Part shown: one piece after another, positions 11,060 through 21,949 of the stretch
Position numbering within the stretch: the first letter of the stretch is position 1
How the letters are laid out: the number at the start of each line of letters is the position of its first letter
DNA from: Bathynomus jamesi
Lineage: Eukaryota; Arthropoda; Malacostraca; Isopoda; Cirolanidae
Direction: 5' to 3'
NCBI GenBank assembly: GCA_023014485.1
Contig: JAJOZX010009097.1
Span: 62,001-126,000 of the forward strand
Length of the DNA stretch: 64,000 nucleotides
Notes under the pieces: model-generated
Told to the model about the DNA's origin: nothing
The model's input: only the letters and a program-made list of their open reading frames with translations
The model's database searches: none
Made by a program: the position numbers and the translations under genes

Positions 11060-12374
11060 CCGGGTGGACGAAAAAAACCTGGACACTTTTGTTTTTCCTA
11101 CAAATTTCAAACTAGTGAAGCTAATACACCCAAATTAGTACAAGATGTAGCCAATAGTATGGTTATCATGTGCTGAAAGACTCAGTTAATTATCTTTGAC
11201 CGTTTCTTAATTATAAAAAATTTAACTTGACGAAACAAACAGCGAGATTTTGTGAAGCTCTCTACACTATTGGATGTGTCAGATGTTCGCTACAAAACAA
11301 GCAATTTGCACATGCGCACCTAAGACAATGAGAAGTGGCCACATGGCGAATTGGTAGGCTAGCAGTGTCAGGTTTCTTTAAGAAGTGTTGGCTGATGGAA
11401 TGTTTTTTCTTATTTTTTTCTTGTGGTAATTAAAATTCTATCGCAATGGTTTTAAGTAAAGAAGACTTGGCTGTTATGAAGGCGTGTTTTGCCGAGAAGG
11501 GATGGAGTGCTAGAAAAATAATTAGGGAATTTCCGGGAAAAAATTGGAAAAGAAGTACAGTACAATACGTAATAAATAAAATTAGACAATCAGGGTCAAC
11601 TGACAGAAAACGTGGCAGCGGTCATCCGACTTTACATTAACTGTATCAACAAATCGACAAAACAACCGAGTCAATGCATTAACTTCAAAATCGGAAATCC
11701 CGCCAGACCGTCTTTATCATCCAATTTCACGATTTTTCAAGAAATTAATGGTATCTTGTGATGTTTCTTACAATGGAAAAACCAAATTATTCTTTACTGA
11801 TCCACAGAAAACAAAAATGAACTCGCATAATTACAATGAACATCTCGGAGAACTTTTACCGGAATGCCAAGACTTGTACCCGAACGAAGATTTTATTTTT
11901 GTTCAAGACAATGCACCATCTCATTCAGCCAAGGCAACCCAAGAATTTTTGATGGCAAACATTCCTGAATTCATAAAAAGTGAAGAACGGCCACCAAATT
12001 CTCCTGACTTAAATCCTCTGGATTACTTCGTGTGGAATGAGCTGAAGTCATTGGTGTACCATGGTCGCAGGGAACCATTTTCAAGCCTGGAAGCACGTAG
12101 ACAAAGAATTGAGGTTGTTTGGCCTATGGTGTCCCAAGACAAAATCAAGTCATCCATAGATCAGTGGAAAAGGAGAGTACTGGCCGTAATTCAAGAGAAT
12201 GGGGGACCAATACAACATCGATATCAATAGGGTAAGTTTTATATGAGGTCGATTGAAATTTTTAGCCATGATAACTATACTATTGGCTACATCTTATACT
12301 AATTTGGGTGTATTAGCTTGACTAGTTTGAAATTTGTAGGAAAACAAAAGTGTCCAGGTTATTTTCGTCCACCC

Positions 12375-12376
<2 letters not shown>
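11060..12376 (+). mobile_element. mariner-type transposon with ~110-bp terminal inverted repeats
   Basis: Both ends read CCGGGTGGACGAAAA (inverted) and are flanked by TA, the target duplicated by this superfamily. The terminal repeats extend about 110 bases with few differences. The element lies between two (TA)n tracts. Its transposase is internally deleted. Confidence 0.95.
11446..12230 (+). pseudogene. mariner (DD37D) transposase, internally deleted
   Basis: The first frame, 11446-11640, is an N-terminal helix-turn-helix (FAEKGWSARKIIREFPGKNW, then STVQYVINKIR). It binds the terminal repeats in intact relatives. The second frame, 11748-12230, has FIFVQDNAPSHSAKAT (second catalytic Asp) and SPDLNPLDYFVWNELK (third Asp) with 37 residues between the two aspartates, hence DD37D. 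The segment with the first Asp is missing between 11640 and 11748. Together only about 225 codons remain, against roughly 340 usual for the family. Not autonomous. Confidence 0.9.

Positions 12377-12430
<54 letters not shown>
12377..12430. repeat. (TA)n microsatellite
   Basis: About 27 TA units separating the mariner from the palindromic element. Confidence 0.97.
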
Positions 12431-12433
<3 letters not shown>

Positions 12434-12916
12434 CGGTTTTTTGGCAAAATCGGTCTTTTTGCAAATTCTCCGGTCAGTTTGCAAAGAAACCAAAACAATA
12501 GTAATTTTACAAAATGACCTTAAATGTTTGCTCATTTTGCAAAAACACAAAAATCTGTCAATTTGCAAAATAACCAATAATCTTGTCGGTGTATTTGCAA
12601 AATCTCTTGTTCTAATACTGTAGAACCTTCTAGCTCCTAACCTAACCTAACCAACAGTGTCATTGTGGTTAGGTTAGGTTAGGAGCTAGAAGGTTCTACA
12701 GTATTAGAACAAGAGATTTTGCAAATACACCGACAATATTATTGATGATTTTGCAAAGTGGCCGATTTTTTTGTTTTTTGCAAATTGACCGATTTTTGTG
12801 TTTTGGCAAAATGATCAAACATTTAAGGTCATTTTGTAAAATTGCTATTGTTTTGGTTTCTTTGCAAACTGACCGGAGAATTTGCAAAAAGACCGATTTC
12901 GTAAAAAAAAACGTAA
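12431..12916. mobile_element. Palindromic MITE/foldback element with CCTAA-repeat centre
   Basis: The whole 486 bp is an inverted repeat with arms of about 230 bp, starting TTACGG/TTACGT and flanked by TA runs. The centre is AGCTCCTAACCTAACCTAACC, a 14-base spacer, and its complement. The arms repeat TTTGCAAA- and TTTTGCAAATTGACCGA-like words every 20-40 bases. The arms differ at some sites and by a short insertion (about 12750-12790). No coding capacity. TA flanks suggest a Tc1/mariner-type MITE, but this is not proven. Confidence 0.85.
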
Positions 12917-12954
12917 CATATATATATATGAGATAGGATTCCTCTTAAGGAGAC

Positions 12955-13225
12955 CAGGGCCGTAACTAGGGTTTAGAAATTAGTGAGGTCCAGATTTTTT
13001 TCGAGCGCGGCGGGACGAGCAAAATTCAGACCAAAATGACATCTACAAACACAACCAAAGCTATACACTAAACACAAAACACAAAACGCTCGACGCTCCC
13101 TCTTTTCAAAAGAAAAGCGGTAATATGCGTTTCATACACGGAGAACGGTTCAGTCTCTTTTTTTTTTTTAGGAAATAATTACCGAGGTCCGGACCTCGGT
13201 GACCTCATAGGTAGTTACGGCCCTG
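12955..13225. mobile_element. hAT-type MITE with 8-bp TSD AAGGAGAC
   Basis: The 271-bp element begins CAGGGCCGTAACTA and ends TAGTTACGGCCCTG. The eight bases AAGGAGAC precede (12947-12954) and follow (13226-13233) it exactly. 8-bp duplications and CAGGG...CCCTG ends are the hAT signature. No ORF. It interrupts the end of the hammerhead-bearing repeat at 13.25 kb. Confidence 0.95.
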
Positions 13226-13305
13226 AAGGAGACGTCGTTTAATATTCAAGATGAAGGTAAAAACGTAGAATACTGAAAGCATGTTTAATATGAGTCCAAT
13301 CGACA

Positions 13306-13335
13306 ACGTTTCGGGTTACCTCACCCATCATCAGC
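13306..13335 (-). ncRNA. Hammerhead-ribozyme-like motif, class ii (left arm)
   Basis: Minus strand: core CTGATGA, stem II GGGT...ACCC, GAA, then self-complementary ACGT and U. Flanking strands for stem I do not pair convincingly, so this copy is probably inactive or relies on another partner. Confidence 0.5.
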
Positions 13336-13857
13336 TTTTATCAAAAAGAATAAACTAAAATTAATAAATAACTCAAACATAAGCAAATGAAAATTGGTAA
13401 AACGTAAGGTAGCCAAAAATTAAAAGTTTTTTTAAAAAAGGTAAACCCTAAAAAGTGATTCTGGCTGTTTCCCCCTCTATATTAATTAGCTTACAACCAA
13501 CCATGTTTTCCTCCTGTACTGTTTTCTTGTCCTGTCTAGTTCCTTTAGGTCATGTGTCTGATACAGGTACGTTTCTGTGTTTTTACTTGCTTTTACTGAT
13601 TTTATTTTGATATGAATTTTTTCTTTTACTTATTTTTTATCTTTTTATGATGGTGTTAGTTTAGGTCTTATCATTTATATCTAATTTTACTGTGACTTTA
13701 TATCTTTAATTGCATTTTCTCACCCCTTTATTTTGTTCTTAGGTTATACCTTTTCTTTTTAAAACTTTTAATTTTTGGCTACCTTACGTTTTACCAATTT
13801 TCATTTGCTTATGTTTGTGTTATTTATTAATTTTAGTTTATTCTTTTTGATAAAAGC

Positions 13858-13886
13858 CTGATGATGGGTGAGTAACCCGAAACGTT
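13858..13886 (+). ncRNA. Hammerhead-ribozyme-like motif, class ii (right arm)
   Basis: Core CTGATGA, extra U, stem II GGGT-GAGTA-ACCC, GAA, ACGT, U. Same architecture as class i at 8453, different sequence. Stem I is weak. Confidence 0.5.
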
Positions 13887-13960
13887 GTCGATTGGACTTA
13901 AATTAAACAGGCTTTCAGTATTCTACGTCTTTACCTTAATCATATATATATATATATATA

Positions 13961-15279
13961 TACACAGTTACGATCAAAATTGTTCACACCCCTCTCAATT
14001 GTAATGAATTGGTAGGAAATATATATTCCATCACTTTCTTAGATAACATAAACACAAAAGAAGACATTTAATAGTTTATTAAGACAAATAACAGTTTGAT
14101 TTTATTTGAACTAAAGCCCATATACCAATTTTCTTAATTTCCCATAAATCAAAATTATTCACACCCCTGTAAGAAATCGCTCATTTTTGCCGGCTATTGA
14201 GTCAATATGACCATCACCGCATCCATGGTCAACAGGTATCTGGCTAGTTTATCTGAGACCATATGATTTCCATACGTGCATTCAGTACTCGTCATTCGTA
14301 CAAACACGTCGCTGAAGATGGCAAAGAGAACAGAGTTGCCCAAGAGGATTAGAGAAGACCATTATTCGCTTACATAAGCAAGGAAATGGATACAAGAAAA
14401 TAGCAAACAAGTTGAATATTTCGAAAAACACCATTGCAAGCATCGTACGGAAATAAAGCTACAGGTTACAGTGGAATCGCTACCTGGACGAGGGAGAAAG
14501 AGGCTGTTCTCCCCAGCTGCTATACGCTTCATGAGGAGAAAGGTGGAGGAAAACCCTCGCCTGACCACCAAAGAGCTACAGCATGATCTTTCAGCTGCCG
14601 GTAAGGAGGTTTCGCTCGCTACGATACGGCGTATGCTACACCGCGAAGGGCTCTACGCAAGAACTCCGAGACGCACTCCACTGCTGACCGCTAAGCACAA
14701 GCAGAATCGTTTACGGTACGCCACGGGCCATCTAGACAAGCCAGTGAACTACTGGGAGAAGGTTCTCTGGACCGACGAAACGAAATTGGAGCTTTTCGGG
14801 GCAATGGACCAGCGCTACGTTTGGAGACGGAAGAACGAAGCGTATAAGGAAAAGAACACTCTGCCCACTGTGAAGCACGGCGGTGGATCCATCATGTTCT
14901 GGGGTGTTTTGCTTCATCGGGAACTGGAAAACTTCACCGCGTAGATGGAACGATGGATTCGCTCCAGTACCAGCAAATACTGGCAAAAAACGTTGGGCCT
15001 TCAGTGAAGAAATTGAAGCTCGGACGCAATTGGACACTCCAGCAGGATAACGATCCGAAACACACGTCAAAATCCACAAAGGAGTGGCTGAGGATGAAGG
15101 CATGGAACGTGTTGGAATGGCCATCGCAGTCACCTGACCTAAATCCCATAGAAAATCTATGGTGGGATTTGAAAAAGGCCGTTTCCCCACGCAAGCCCAA
15201 GAACGTAACCGAATTAGAAACCTATGCCCACGAGGAATGGGAAAAAATTGAGAGGGTTGTGAACAATTTTGATGGTAAC

Positions 15280-15285
<6 letters not shown>
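13961..15285 (+). mobile_element. Tc1-type transposon
   Basis: Ends read ACAGTTACGATCAAAATTGT (left) and the near-complement ACAATTTTGATGGTAACTGT (right), at TA sites inside (TA)n tracts. One transposase gene fills it. About 1.3 kb, normal for Tc1. Only small indels break the gene, so the copy looks fairly recent. Confidence 0.93.
14318..15285 (+). pseudogene. Tc1 transposase (DD34E), three small frameshifts
   Basis: The start MAKRTELPKR at 14318 is followed by a paired-type DNA-binding region ([17 protein letters not shown]) and a GRGRKR linker. The catalytic core has [12 protein letters not shown] (Asp 1), WTLQQDNDPKHTSKS (Asp 2) and SPDLNPIENLWWDL (Glu). There are 34 residues between Asp 2 and Glu, so DD34E. 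Single- or two-base indels near 14350-14360, 14455-14470 and 14900-14925 shift the frame, leaving open segments 14471-14944 and 14953 onward. All three catalytic residues are present. It would cut and paste the element at TA sites if repaired by nature or supplied in trans. Confidence 0.93.

Positions 15286-15337
<52 letters not shown>
15286..15337. repeat. (TA)n microsatellite
   Basis: About 26 TA units immediately after the Tc1 right end. Confidence 0.97.
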
Positions 15338-15342
<5 letters not shown>

Positions 15343-16945
15343 ATTCCTTTTAGTTTTGTATTTTAATTTTGTGTAAATATCAAACTCGATTGAATTTAAG
15401 ATTGTAGTTGTGACTATAATTTTACTTTTACTGTTATCGAGGGTGGCTGTGGGGAATGTGGTTGGATGCGGTGGCTGCCTTATCAGTATTCTCTGCGGTG
15501 AAGTACTTTTAATTTATTTGCTCTATATAGTTTATACAATTTAATACACTTGAGAATATTTCTTAAAAATACCAAACTAAATAAATCTGTATAATGTCCA
15601 CAAAAAATAATCCTGATACAAAATGAAAGTTTCCAAAAATTAAAACCAAACCCCTCCTCTATTCAACATTTCAAAGCCCGTGGTTGGGGATGCCAATGTT
15701 ATCGTGGGTATGTGGCGGAGCGTGGATTGTATGGGCTATATACGGGGGCTATCTGCGCGGGGATGGAAGAGTATGTAAAGGAGAGCGTGTGTGGAAGGAA
15801 AAGCAAAAGTGAGAGAAAGATGAGTAAGATGCGGTGGAAGAAGGCGTGCGAAAAGGAGAAAATGAGGCGTAGCCCTATTCGTGGGTCCTTCCACGCTTCC
15901 TTTAGGAACGAGAGGATTCTAAGTCCTCGCGGACAATTCTGTCACCGCACGAAGATTACGCGAGCGAAATGCGCGCGAGTTCTTTACTTCGGGTAAGGTT
16001 GACTGGAGGCGGGGTTGGGTTATCAATAAACCAACTTGAAAACATTATTATTGAAAGTACAAGAGTTCGGTTTGGGTATCGGGTACAACAAACACGAATT
16101 ATTTATTTTAAAGTTTTAGATTAAGTTAGAAATTATTATTTTTAACATAAAACACTAATAACAACCAGGGCAAAACCCTGAATTAACAAACTTTAGCCTA
16201 CTCTGAATCAATTTAAAGAAAACAAGAATAAATTAGTTATTTAACCCTAACACCAAATTCGTAATAACAGGAATAATGTTACGAAATACAAAATAATAAG
16301 GGAATACAATTAACATTTTTTCAAAAGTACAAAAATCTTAACGTGGCCACTCAAGGCTACTAGATAAGGTAACATGAAATGTACAGTACTAGTTCGTTAT
16401 ACAATTTATACACGATCCGTAGTTCAAAAGCTACAAATAATGTAATTAAAATTCAATACGAATTAACCTAACCTCCTCCGCGCACAGAGGTTTCGTACGT
16501 GTTGTTCTTCAATAATCTCGAATCTCATTCAACTTGTCAAAACTCTTTCATTAATTTATATTCACTCACTCACGAATTCAATCTATAACCTGTCACTTTT
16601 AAACATTAAAGTAAATACGAAATATGTAAAACAATTTAACTTTTAATTACAGTGAACAACAAATTTTACTTTTATTCTGTCTCAGCAACAAACAAAGCTG
16701 GTCTATATGAAGTCGACGCTGCTGCTCATTCCGAAAATGTTATTCATTTTGGCGTATCACGCATAGTTTCCATGAAATCTTAAAAAATATTATACAATTA
16801 TTGTATATGCACGTTTATAGGATGGTACTACATGAAACACTATTGCATGACAAGGCCTACACTATTGCGTCAACCCAAGTGATAATCACTTGCAATGCAG
16901 TGTTGCCAAATGTAAAATGTGGTCAGAGATTCTTTATCCTTTTTG
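15338..16945. other. Unassigned region
   Basis: AT-rich apart from a more CpG-rich patch at about 15690-16010. That patch holds a 94-codon plus frame of basic, low-complexity character with no motif I recognise. Nothing else seen: no inverted termini, no RNA gene, no LINE or transposase remnant. Confidence 0.45.
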
Positions 16946-16949
16946 GGTT

Positions 16950-17565
16950 TCTTATTTTTCCACTAATTTTTGTGTCATCGCAAAGGATGTTGCTGCGCTG
17001 TCATTGCTAACTTCTTCATCTATGTCAGTTAGCATGATTATGAAGAGTAGTGGAGCTAATACTGTTCCTTGTGGGTCTGAGCTAAGGACCTCCGACTCTG
17101 ATGAAGATATTCCTTGAACTGTAACGACTTGCTGCCTCTCACTAAGGAAATTATATACCCATTTCCCTACTTTTCCCGTTATTCCCATCTATTTCAGTTT
17201 ATGCGCTATGATTCCGTGGTCACACTCGTTGGTTATCATTTAATTTTTTCCGAGTTTCCAAAATGTCAGATTTTTTCTCTAGCTATTCATTCATATTTTG
17301 GTAAGCTGAGAAGTAAGCGACACTGGCCTATAGTTTCTGTCCTCGGATCGATCTCCTTTATATACTGGAATTACGTTCGCTCTCTTCAGGATGCTCAGTA
17401 TTTCTCCCGCGTCCAGTGATCGTCTCCATATCCAATACAGGGGCTCAGCGATTGCATTCTTGCAGTTTTTTATCAGTGTGGCATTCCATTTGTTCGGTCC
17501 TGCCACCGAGTGTGTTTTTAGTTTCCCTACAGTTCGTGTAATGATCTGTCGTAAAGTGGAAGTCC
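16950..17565 (-). pseudogene. LINE reverse transcriptase fragment (CR1/jockey-like)
   Basis: Minus frames give GPNKWNATLIKNC, VIPVYKGDRSEDRNYRPVSL (RT fingers), then, in another frame, MGITGKVGKWVYNFLSERQ and SDPQGTVLAPLLFIIMLTDI. The V of the usual VPQG is Asp here. It matches the better copy at 52583-53960. The catalytic YADD-equivalent is degenerate or lost, and part between 17190 and 17290 is scrambled. Confidence 0.85.
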
Positions 17566-17654
17566 GTTATACTTTCCCCTCATAGTTCTTCTTCAAAGAA
17601 CGCGTTTCTATTAGTGTATCAGTTTTGCGGATACTGAAAGATGATTCATACTGA

Positions 17655-17925
17655 CCTTTTAATGAAAATGAATGAAAATGAAAAGGTTTATTGGCAGACT
17701 ATAGTCCATATGACAAATATTATGAATACAATGACAGTTCATATACTAAGGATAGAAATATATACAATTAATTAGAAATAATACTGTAATGTCGAAGTTA
17801 AGTGGAGCTACAGACAGACGTTTTCGTACCAAGAATTCCATAGCTTAGACTTTAGAGGATAAATGGCAGGACTCATGGATAGCTTGGATAATCGAGTTGG
17901 TTGATTTTTTAATTCTTTGCAAATA
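17655..17925 (-). mobile_element. 5'-truncated LINE copy (3' end, same family as 37.7-43.7 kb)
   Basis: It shares more than 250 bases with 37723-37980 at high identity. On the minus strand it ends in a TTTTCATTTTCATT-like tail. It is a dead-on-arrival copy containing only the 3' terminal region. Confidence 0.9.
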
Positions 17926-18027
17926 TATTTTTAATATTTCAGATACCTCTTTTAGATCATCGGATAAAACAGTGTTTTCATTTTTCAAAGGTACGATAGT
18001 CGCGTGATTTTTCCATTTCCTTTTTGC

Positions 18028-18051
18028 ACACACACACACACACACACACAT
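18028..18051. repeat. (CA)n microsatellite
   Basis: About 12 CA units. Confidence 0.95.
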
Positions 18052-18086
18052 AATTATTTCGTAATTATTTGTACATTTTTAACATT

Positions 18087-18132
18087 TTAGCACTGAAGAA
18101 GATGAAAACTAAGGTTCCGAAATGTTTGCTAA
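18087..18132 (+). ncRNA. Hammerhead-ribozyme-like motif, class iii (eroded)
   Basis: Stem I strand TTAGCA, core CTGAAGA, an eroded stem II ending GGTTCC, GAAA, ATGT (ACGT with a C-to-T change), U, then TGCTAA. TTAGCA and TGCTAA are perfect complements. A second, better core of the class is at 36061. Confidence 0.55.
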
Positions 18133-18289
18133 TAAAACTACATGTACCAGTGCTTTGTTTTCCTGTCCTTTACCAAATCCCAAAGCAAATCCTTCGAGAG
18201 AGAGAGAGAACTTATTATTTTGGGTTTCGTGTTTTTTCTTTGTTTCGCAAATCACAAAATAAGATCTTCATAAGCTCTTACTGATATAA

Positions 18290-20062
18290 AGCGTGATTGC
18301 CGCCATTATTAGTAGCCTATAGCAATTTTCCTTATTTTATAATGAATCATCTAAAACAGGTTCCATAAAGTTCTACTCGATCTCAACTCCTCATAATTTA
18401 TGTACTTTATGTTAAACTGTTTTAGTTTCCTAGTTTATCTAATTATTTTAACTAGTTAAACGGGGCCCTACGGGACCATTTAATTAGACCCGCGGTGCTG
18501 GAGCACAGATATGATGACAGTTGCTTAATAGTAGAATTTTATCTTGAACACATATAAACCAAGTATTTACGGTTTACTTCAGTACTTCATGGAAGTCCAC
18601 AATATTTGGGAATGTTCCCACAGTAATTGGGAATGTCCCCACAGTAAATGGGGGTTCAATTATTTGGTCAATAAAACTATAAAAAAACGCACTCATGAAA
18701 ATCATGACTTCACAAATCTTGACACGATGTGAAGCTCAAGATTTTCATGCATGGCTGCGGTCTTTTCTATAGTTTTATCGCGGTGCTGGGGCCTTCGGGA
18801 CCAGTAATTGGTGGGGGGAGGGCTGGTCACACGTATATTTTCGTTCATTACTCATCATCCCGATCCACCATTCGAAGTTTGGTCGAAATCGGTTCAGAAA
18901 CGTAAGAGTTTTTTCTTCAGACAGACACAGACAGACTAGAGAGAAACATTTTAAATAAATTATCGTACGAATTAAATTGAATTTATTTTCTCGTAAGCAA
19001 ACATTTGATCATTTTATTTAAAATTACTAATGTCTCGTGGAATAACAATATACACGTAGAAATTCTGTAAAATAATCCCACAATATGACAGCTATTTATG
19101 TAAAATTTATTATTATATTATTATATTATTATTATCCATTTCCTTTCATTCTGGATGAAGTGAATGCCATGATTTTGCCTAAAATCTTCCATGCTGGTAA
19201 TGACGTATTCAGAATAGAATACTATAATATATTAATGTTATATCCAGGCCCTCAGAGGTTCACAGAGGCCCGCCACTTCCACTTTAGAGGCCCATGGCCA
19301 TAATAAAAAATGACGACACATGTAAACAAAATAAGACCATCATTAGCCCCCTAAAAAGGGGGGGGATTAAGAAAGGGTTTTCTCATCTTTTTATGTGCAG
19401 ATGCACTAATTATGAGGAAAATCTAGCTTTCGTGCAATGTCACACTTGATATTAAGTATGATGAGCTCATTCAAAAGCTCTTGTCCCAAATATGAACGGT
19501 GGCAGTTCTTTCCCGCTTCAACGCATTGAAGGTACGTTCCCACTGATGCGGGCAAATTGATAAAAATACGCGCGATACAATTGTGATATTAGGAAACAGT
19601 CTCCGGTTACTATATTTGAACTTTCAAAAAAGAGGACACTCCGGAGGGGGGGTATCTGTATCAGTATCTATCTACCAACTCTCGTTGTATTAATGCGTTA
19701 TATGTACACTGTGTATTTACGTGTCGTCTACATTGAGTATCTATAAATAAGAACGAGTGTTATGGCCTCGGAAATCAATGCTATAATTATACAAATTTCC
19801 AGGACATGTCCGGGAAAAACCTGACGTATGGTAACCCTAGTAAACACCGAGAGAGAGTCCAAGTTCGAGTATTTCTTGAATCAATTCCCCCTTTAACACG
19901 CAATCCAATTTAAAGTTGGTGGAATATATTCGTTTGAGGAAGATGACCTCGTCACTGAGATCTTTTGAGATTTATTTGTTTTACTCTTGTTGAAACTGTT
20001 CACTGCAGAAAGTAGATCTAAACTATATCTATTTCAGAAATGAAGCCTTATATATATATATA
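18290..20062. other. Unassigned repeat-derived region
   Basis: Contains a piece of a dispersed repeat (about 18720-18805, complement of GCACCGCGATAAAACTA and of AAAATCTTGAGCTTCACAT; other copies near 7070-7125 and 51365-51410). It also has a GGTCGAAATCGGTTCAGAAA motif near 18880 common in transposon-derived repeats, and a G8 run near 19360. No gene recognised. Confidence 0.45.
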
Positions 20063-21505
20063 TATACACAAACTCGAATGGTTCCCTGAGACATTATATG
20101 TTACACAACCGTGCATGGACAAGGAACTCTTCTGGGAAATAATCCACTATAGTCCGAATAGTAATGGTAATGACAAATACCATAGTTTTTTTTCCTTTTT
20201 CATGATTTTAGCCGACGTGGGCAACGGTCTCTCGCAAAGAGATCCCATAAATATGCTTCCCTCACAACTATAGCAAAGCAGACAGGATCCAGCTTTGGGA
20301 CGTGGATCTAGGGTTAAAGCAAACCTAGATCCCTACACTCAGAACCTCTATATAATAAAAGACTCGTTTGCATTCACGTCGTGTTGAATAAATCAAAGAA
20401 AAAGGGGGTAACTATTGTATTTTTAGCCAAAAAAACCAAAACTAAACCTCAACCGGACATTGAGCGTCCCTTTTCAAGGCACGAACACGTCCGTTTAGTA
20501 TACACAAACTCAGAATGGTTCCCTGAGAACTATATGTAAACACAGACCGTGCATGGAACAAGGAACTCTTCTGGGAAAATTAAATCCACTATAGTCCGAA
20601 TAAGTAATGGTAAATGACAATACCATAGTTTTTTTCCTTTTTCATGATTTTAGCCCGACGTGGGCAACGGGTCTCTCGCAAAGAGATCCCATAATATAGC
20701 TTCCCTCACCAGCTATCTGCAAAGCAGACAGGATCCAGCTTTGGGACCGTGGATCTAGGGTTTAAAAGCAACCTAGATCCCTACACTCAGAACCTCTATA
20801 TAAGTAAAAGACTCCGTGTGCATTCACGTCGTGTTGAATAAATCCAGAAAAAGGGGGTAACTATTGTATTTTTAGCCAAAAAAACCAAAACTTAAACCTC
20901 AACCGGGACATTGAGCGTCCACTTTTTCAAGGCACGAAACAACGTCCGTTTAGTATACACAAACTCAGAATGGTTCCCTGAGAACATTATATGGTTAAAC
21001 ACAGACCGTGCATGGAACAAGGAACTCTTCTGGGAAATTAAATCCACTATAGTCCGAATAAGTAATGGTAAATGACAAATACCATAGTTTTTTTCCTTTT
21101 TCATGATTTTAGCCCGACGTGGGCAACGGGTCTCTCGCAAAGAGATCCCATAAATATAGCTTCCCTCACCAGCTATCTGCAAAGCAGACAGGATCCAGCT
21201 TTGGGACGTGGATCTAGGGTTTAAAGCAAACCTAGATCCCTACACTCAGAACCTCTATATAAGTAAAAGACTCGTTGCATTCACGTCGTGTTGAATAAAT
21301 CAAAGAAAAAGGGGGTAACTATTGTATTTTTAGCCAAAAAAACCAAAACTTAAACCTCAACCGGGACATTGAGCGTCCACTTTTCAAGGCACGAAACACG
21401 TCCGTTTAGTATACACAAACTCAGAATGGTTCCCTGAGAACATTATATGTTAAACACAGACCGTGCATGGAACAAGGAACTCTTCTGGGAAAATTAAATC
21501 CACTG
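20063..21505 (-). repeat. Tandem array of the ~455-bp repeat (three full units and one partial)
   Basis: Units begin with TATACACAAACT at 20063, 20499, 20954 and 21410, giving periods of 436, 455 and 456. The fourth unit stops after ATTAAATCCACT at 21503. Each unit carries a chain of short hairpins: CTCAGAATGGTTCCCTGAG; GCCCGACGTGGGC; GGTCTCTCGCAAAGAGATCC; and GGATCTAGG...CCTAGATCC. Next come CTCTATATAAG, a TATA-box-like sequence, and GAATAAATC. No long ORF exists in any unit. Function unknown. Unit 1 has more deletions than units 2 and 3. Confidence 0.93.
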
Positions 21506-21932
21506 AGTTTGTGTATACTAACGGACGGACGTGTTTCGTGCCTTGAAAAGTGGACGCTCAATGTCCCGGTTGAGGTTTAAGTTTTGTTTTTTTGGCTAAA
21601 AATACAATAGTTACCCCCTTTTTCTTTGATTTATTCAACACGACGTGAATGCAACGAGTCTTTTACTTATATAGAGGTTCTGAGTGTAGGGATCTAGGTT
21701 TGCTTTAAACCCTAGATCCACGTCCCAAAGCTGGATCCTGTCTGCTTTGCAGATAGCTGGTGAGGGAAGCTATATTTATGGGATCTCTTTGCGAGAGACC
21801 CGTTGCCCAGGCTAAAATCATGAAAAAGGAAAAAAACTATGGTATTTGTCATTTACCATTACTTATTCGGACTATAGTGGATTTAATTTTCCCAGAAGAG
21901 TTCCTTGTTCCATGCACGGTCTGTGTTTAACA
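21504..21932 (+). repeat. Inverted copy of the 455-bp repeat closing the array
   Basis: The array switches orientation at TGAGTTTGTGTATAC (21504) and runs through the unit in reverse to CACGGTCTGTGTTTAAC, then (TA)n. The last tandem unit and this copy therefore form a foldback structure. Confidence 0.92.
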
Positions 21933-21949
21933 TATATATATATATATAT

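Larger units (their letters stand above)
13240..13950. repeat. Inverted pair of Penelope-like/hammerhead element ends
   Basis: Left arm 13240-13440 and right arm 13750-13950 are inverted copies. Shared words include AAAACTTTTAATTTTTGGCT, ACCTTACGTTTTACCAATTT, the hammerhead core, and CAGTATTCTACGT. The arms face away from each other around about 300 bp of spacer. No protein-coding remnant was recognised between them. Confidence 0.88.

Noticed and set aside
12630..12690. Interstitial telomere or chromosome end
   Set aside because: Only two to three CCTAA units on each side of the centre of a mobile foldback element.
15712..15996. 94-codon basic plus-strand frame in a GC-richer patch
   Set aside because: No recognised domain; Lys/Arg-rich composition follows from GAAAAGGAG-type purine runs.
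20063..21932. CRISPR array or rRNA spacer repeats
   Set aside because: Units are about 455 bp without unique spacers, and no rRNA sequence is recognisable. The genome is clearly eukaryotic.
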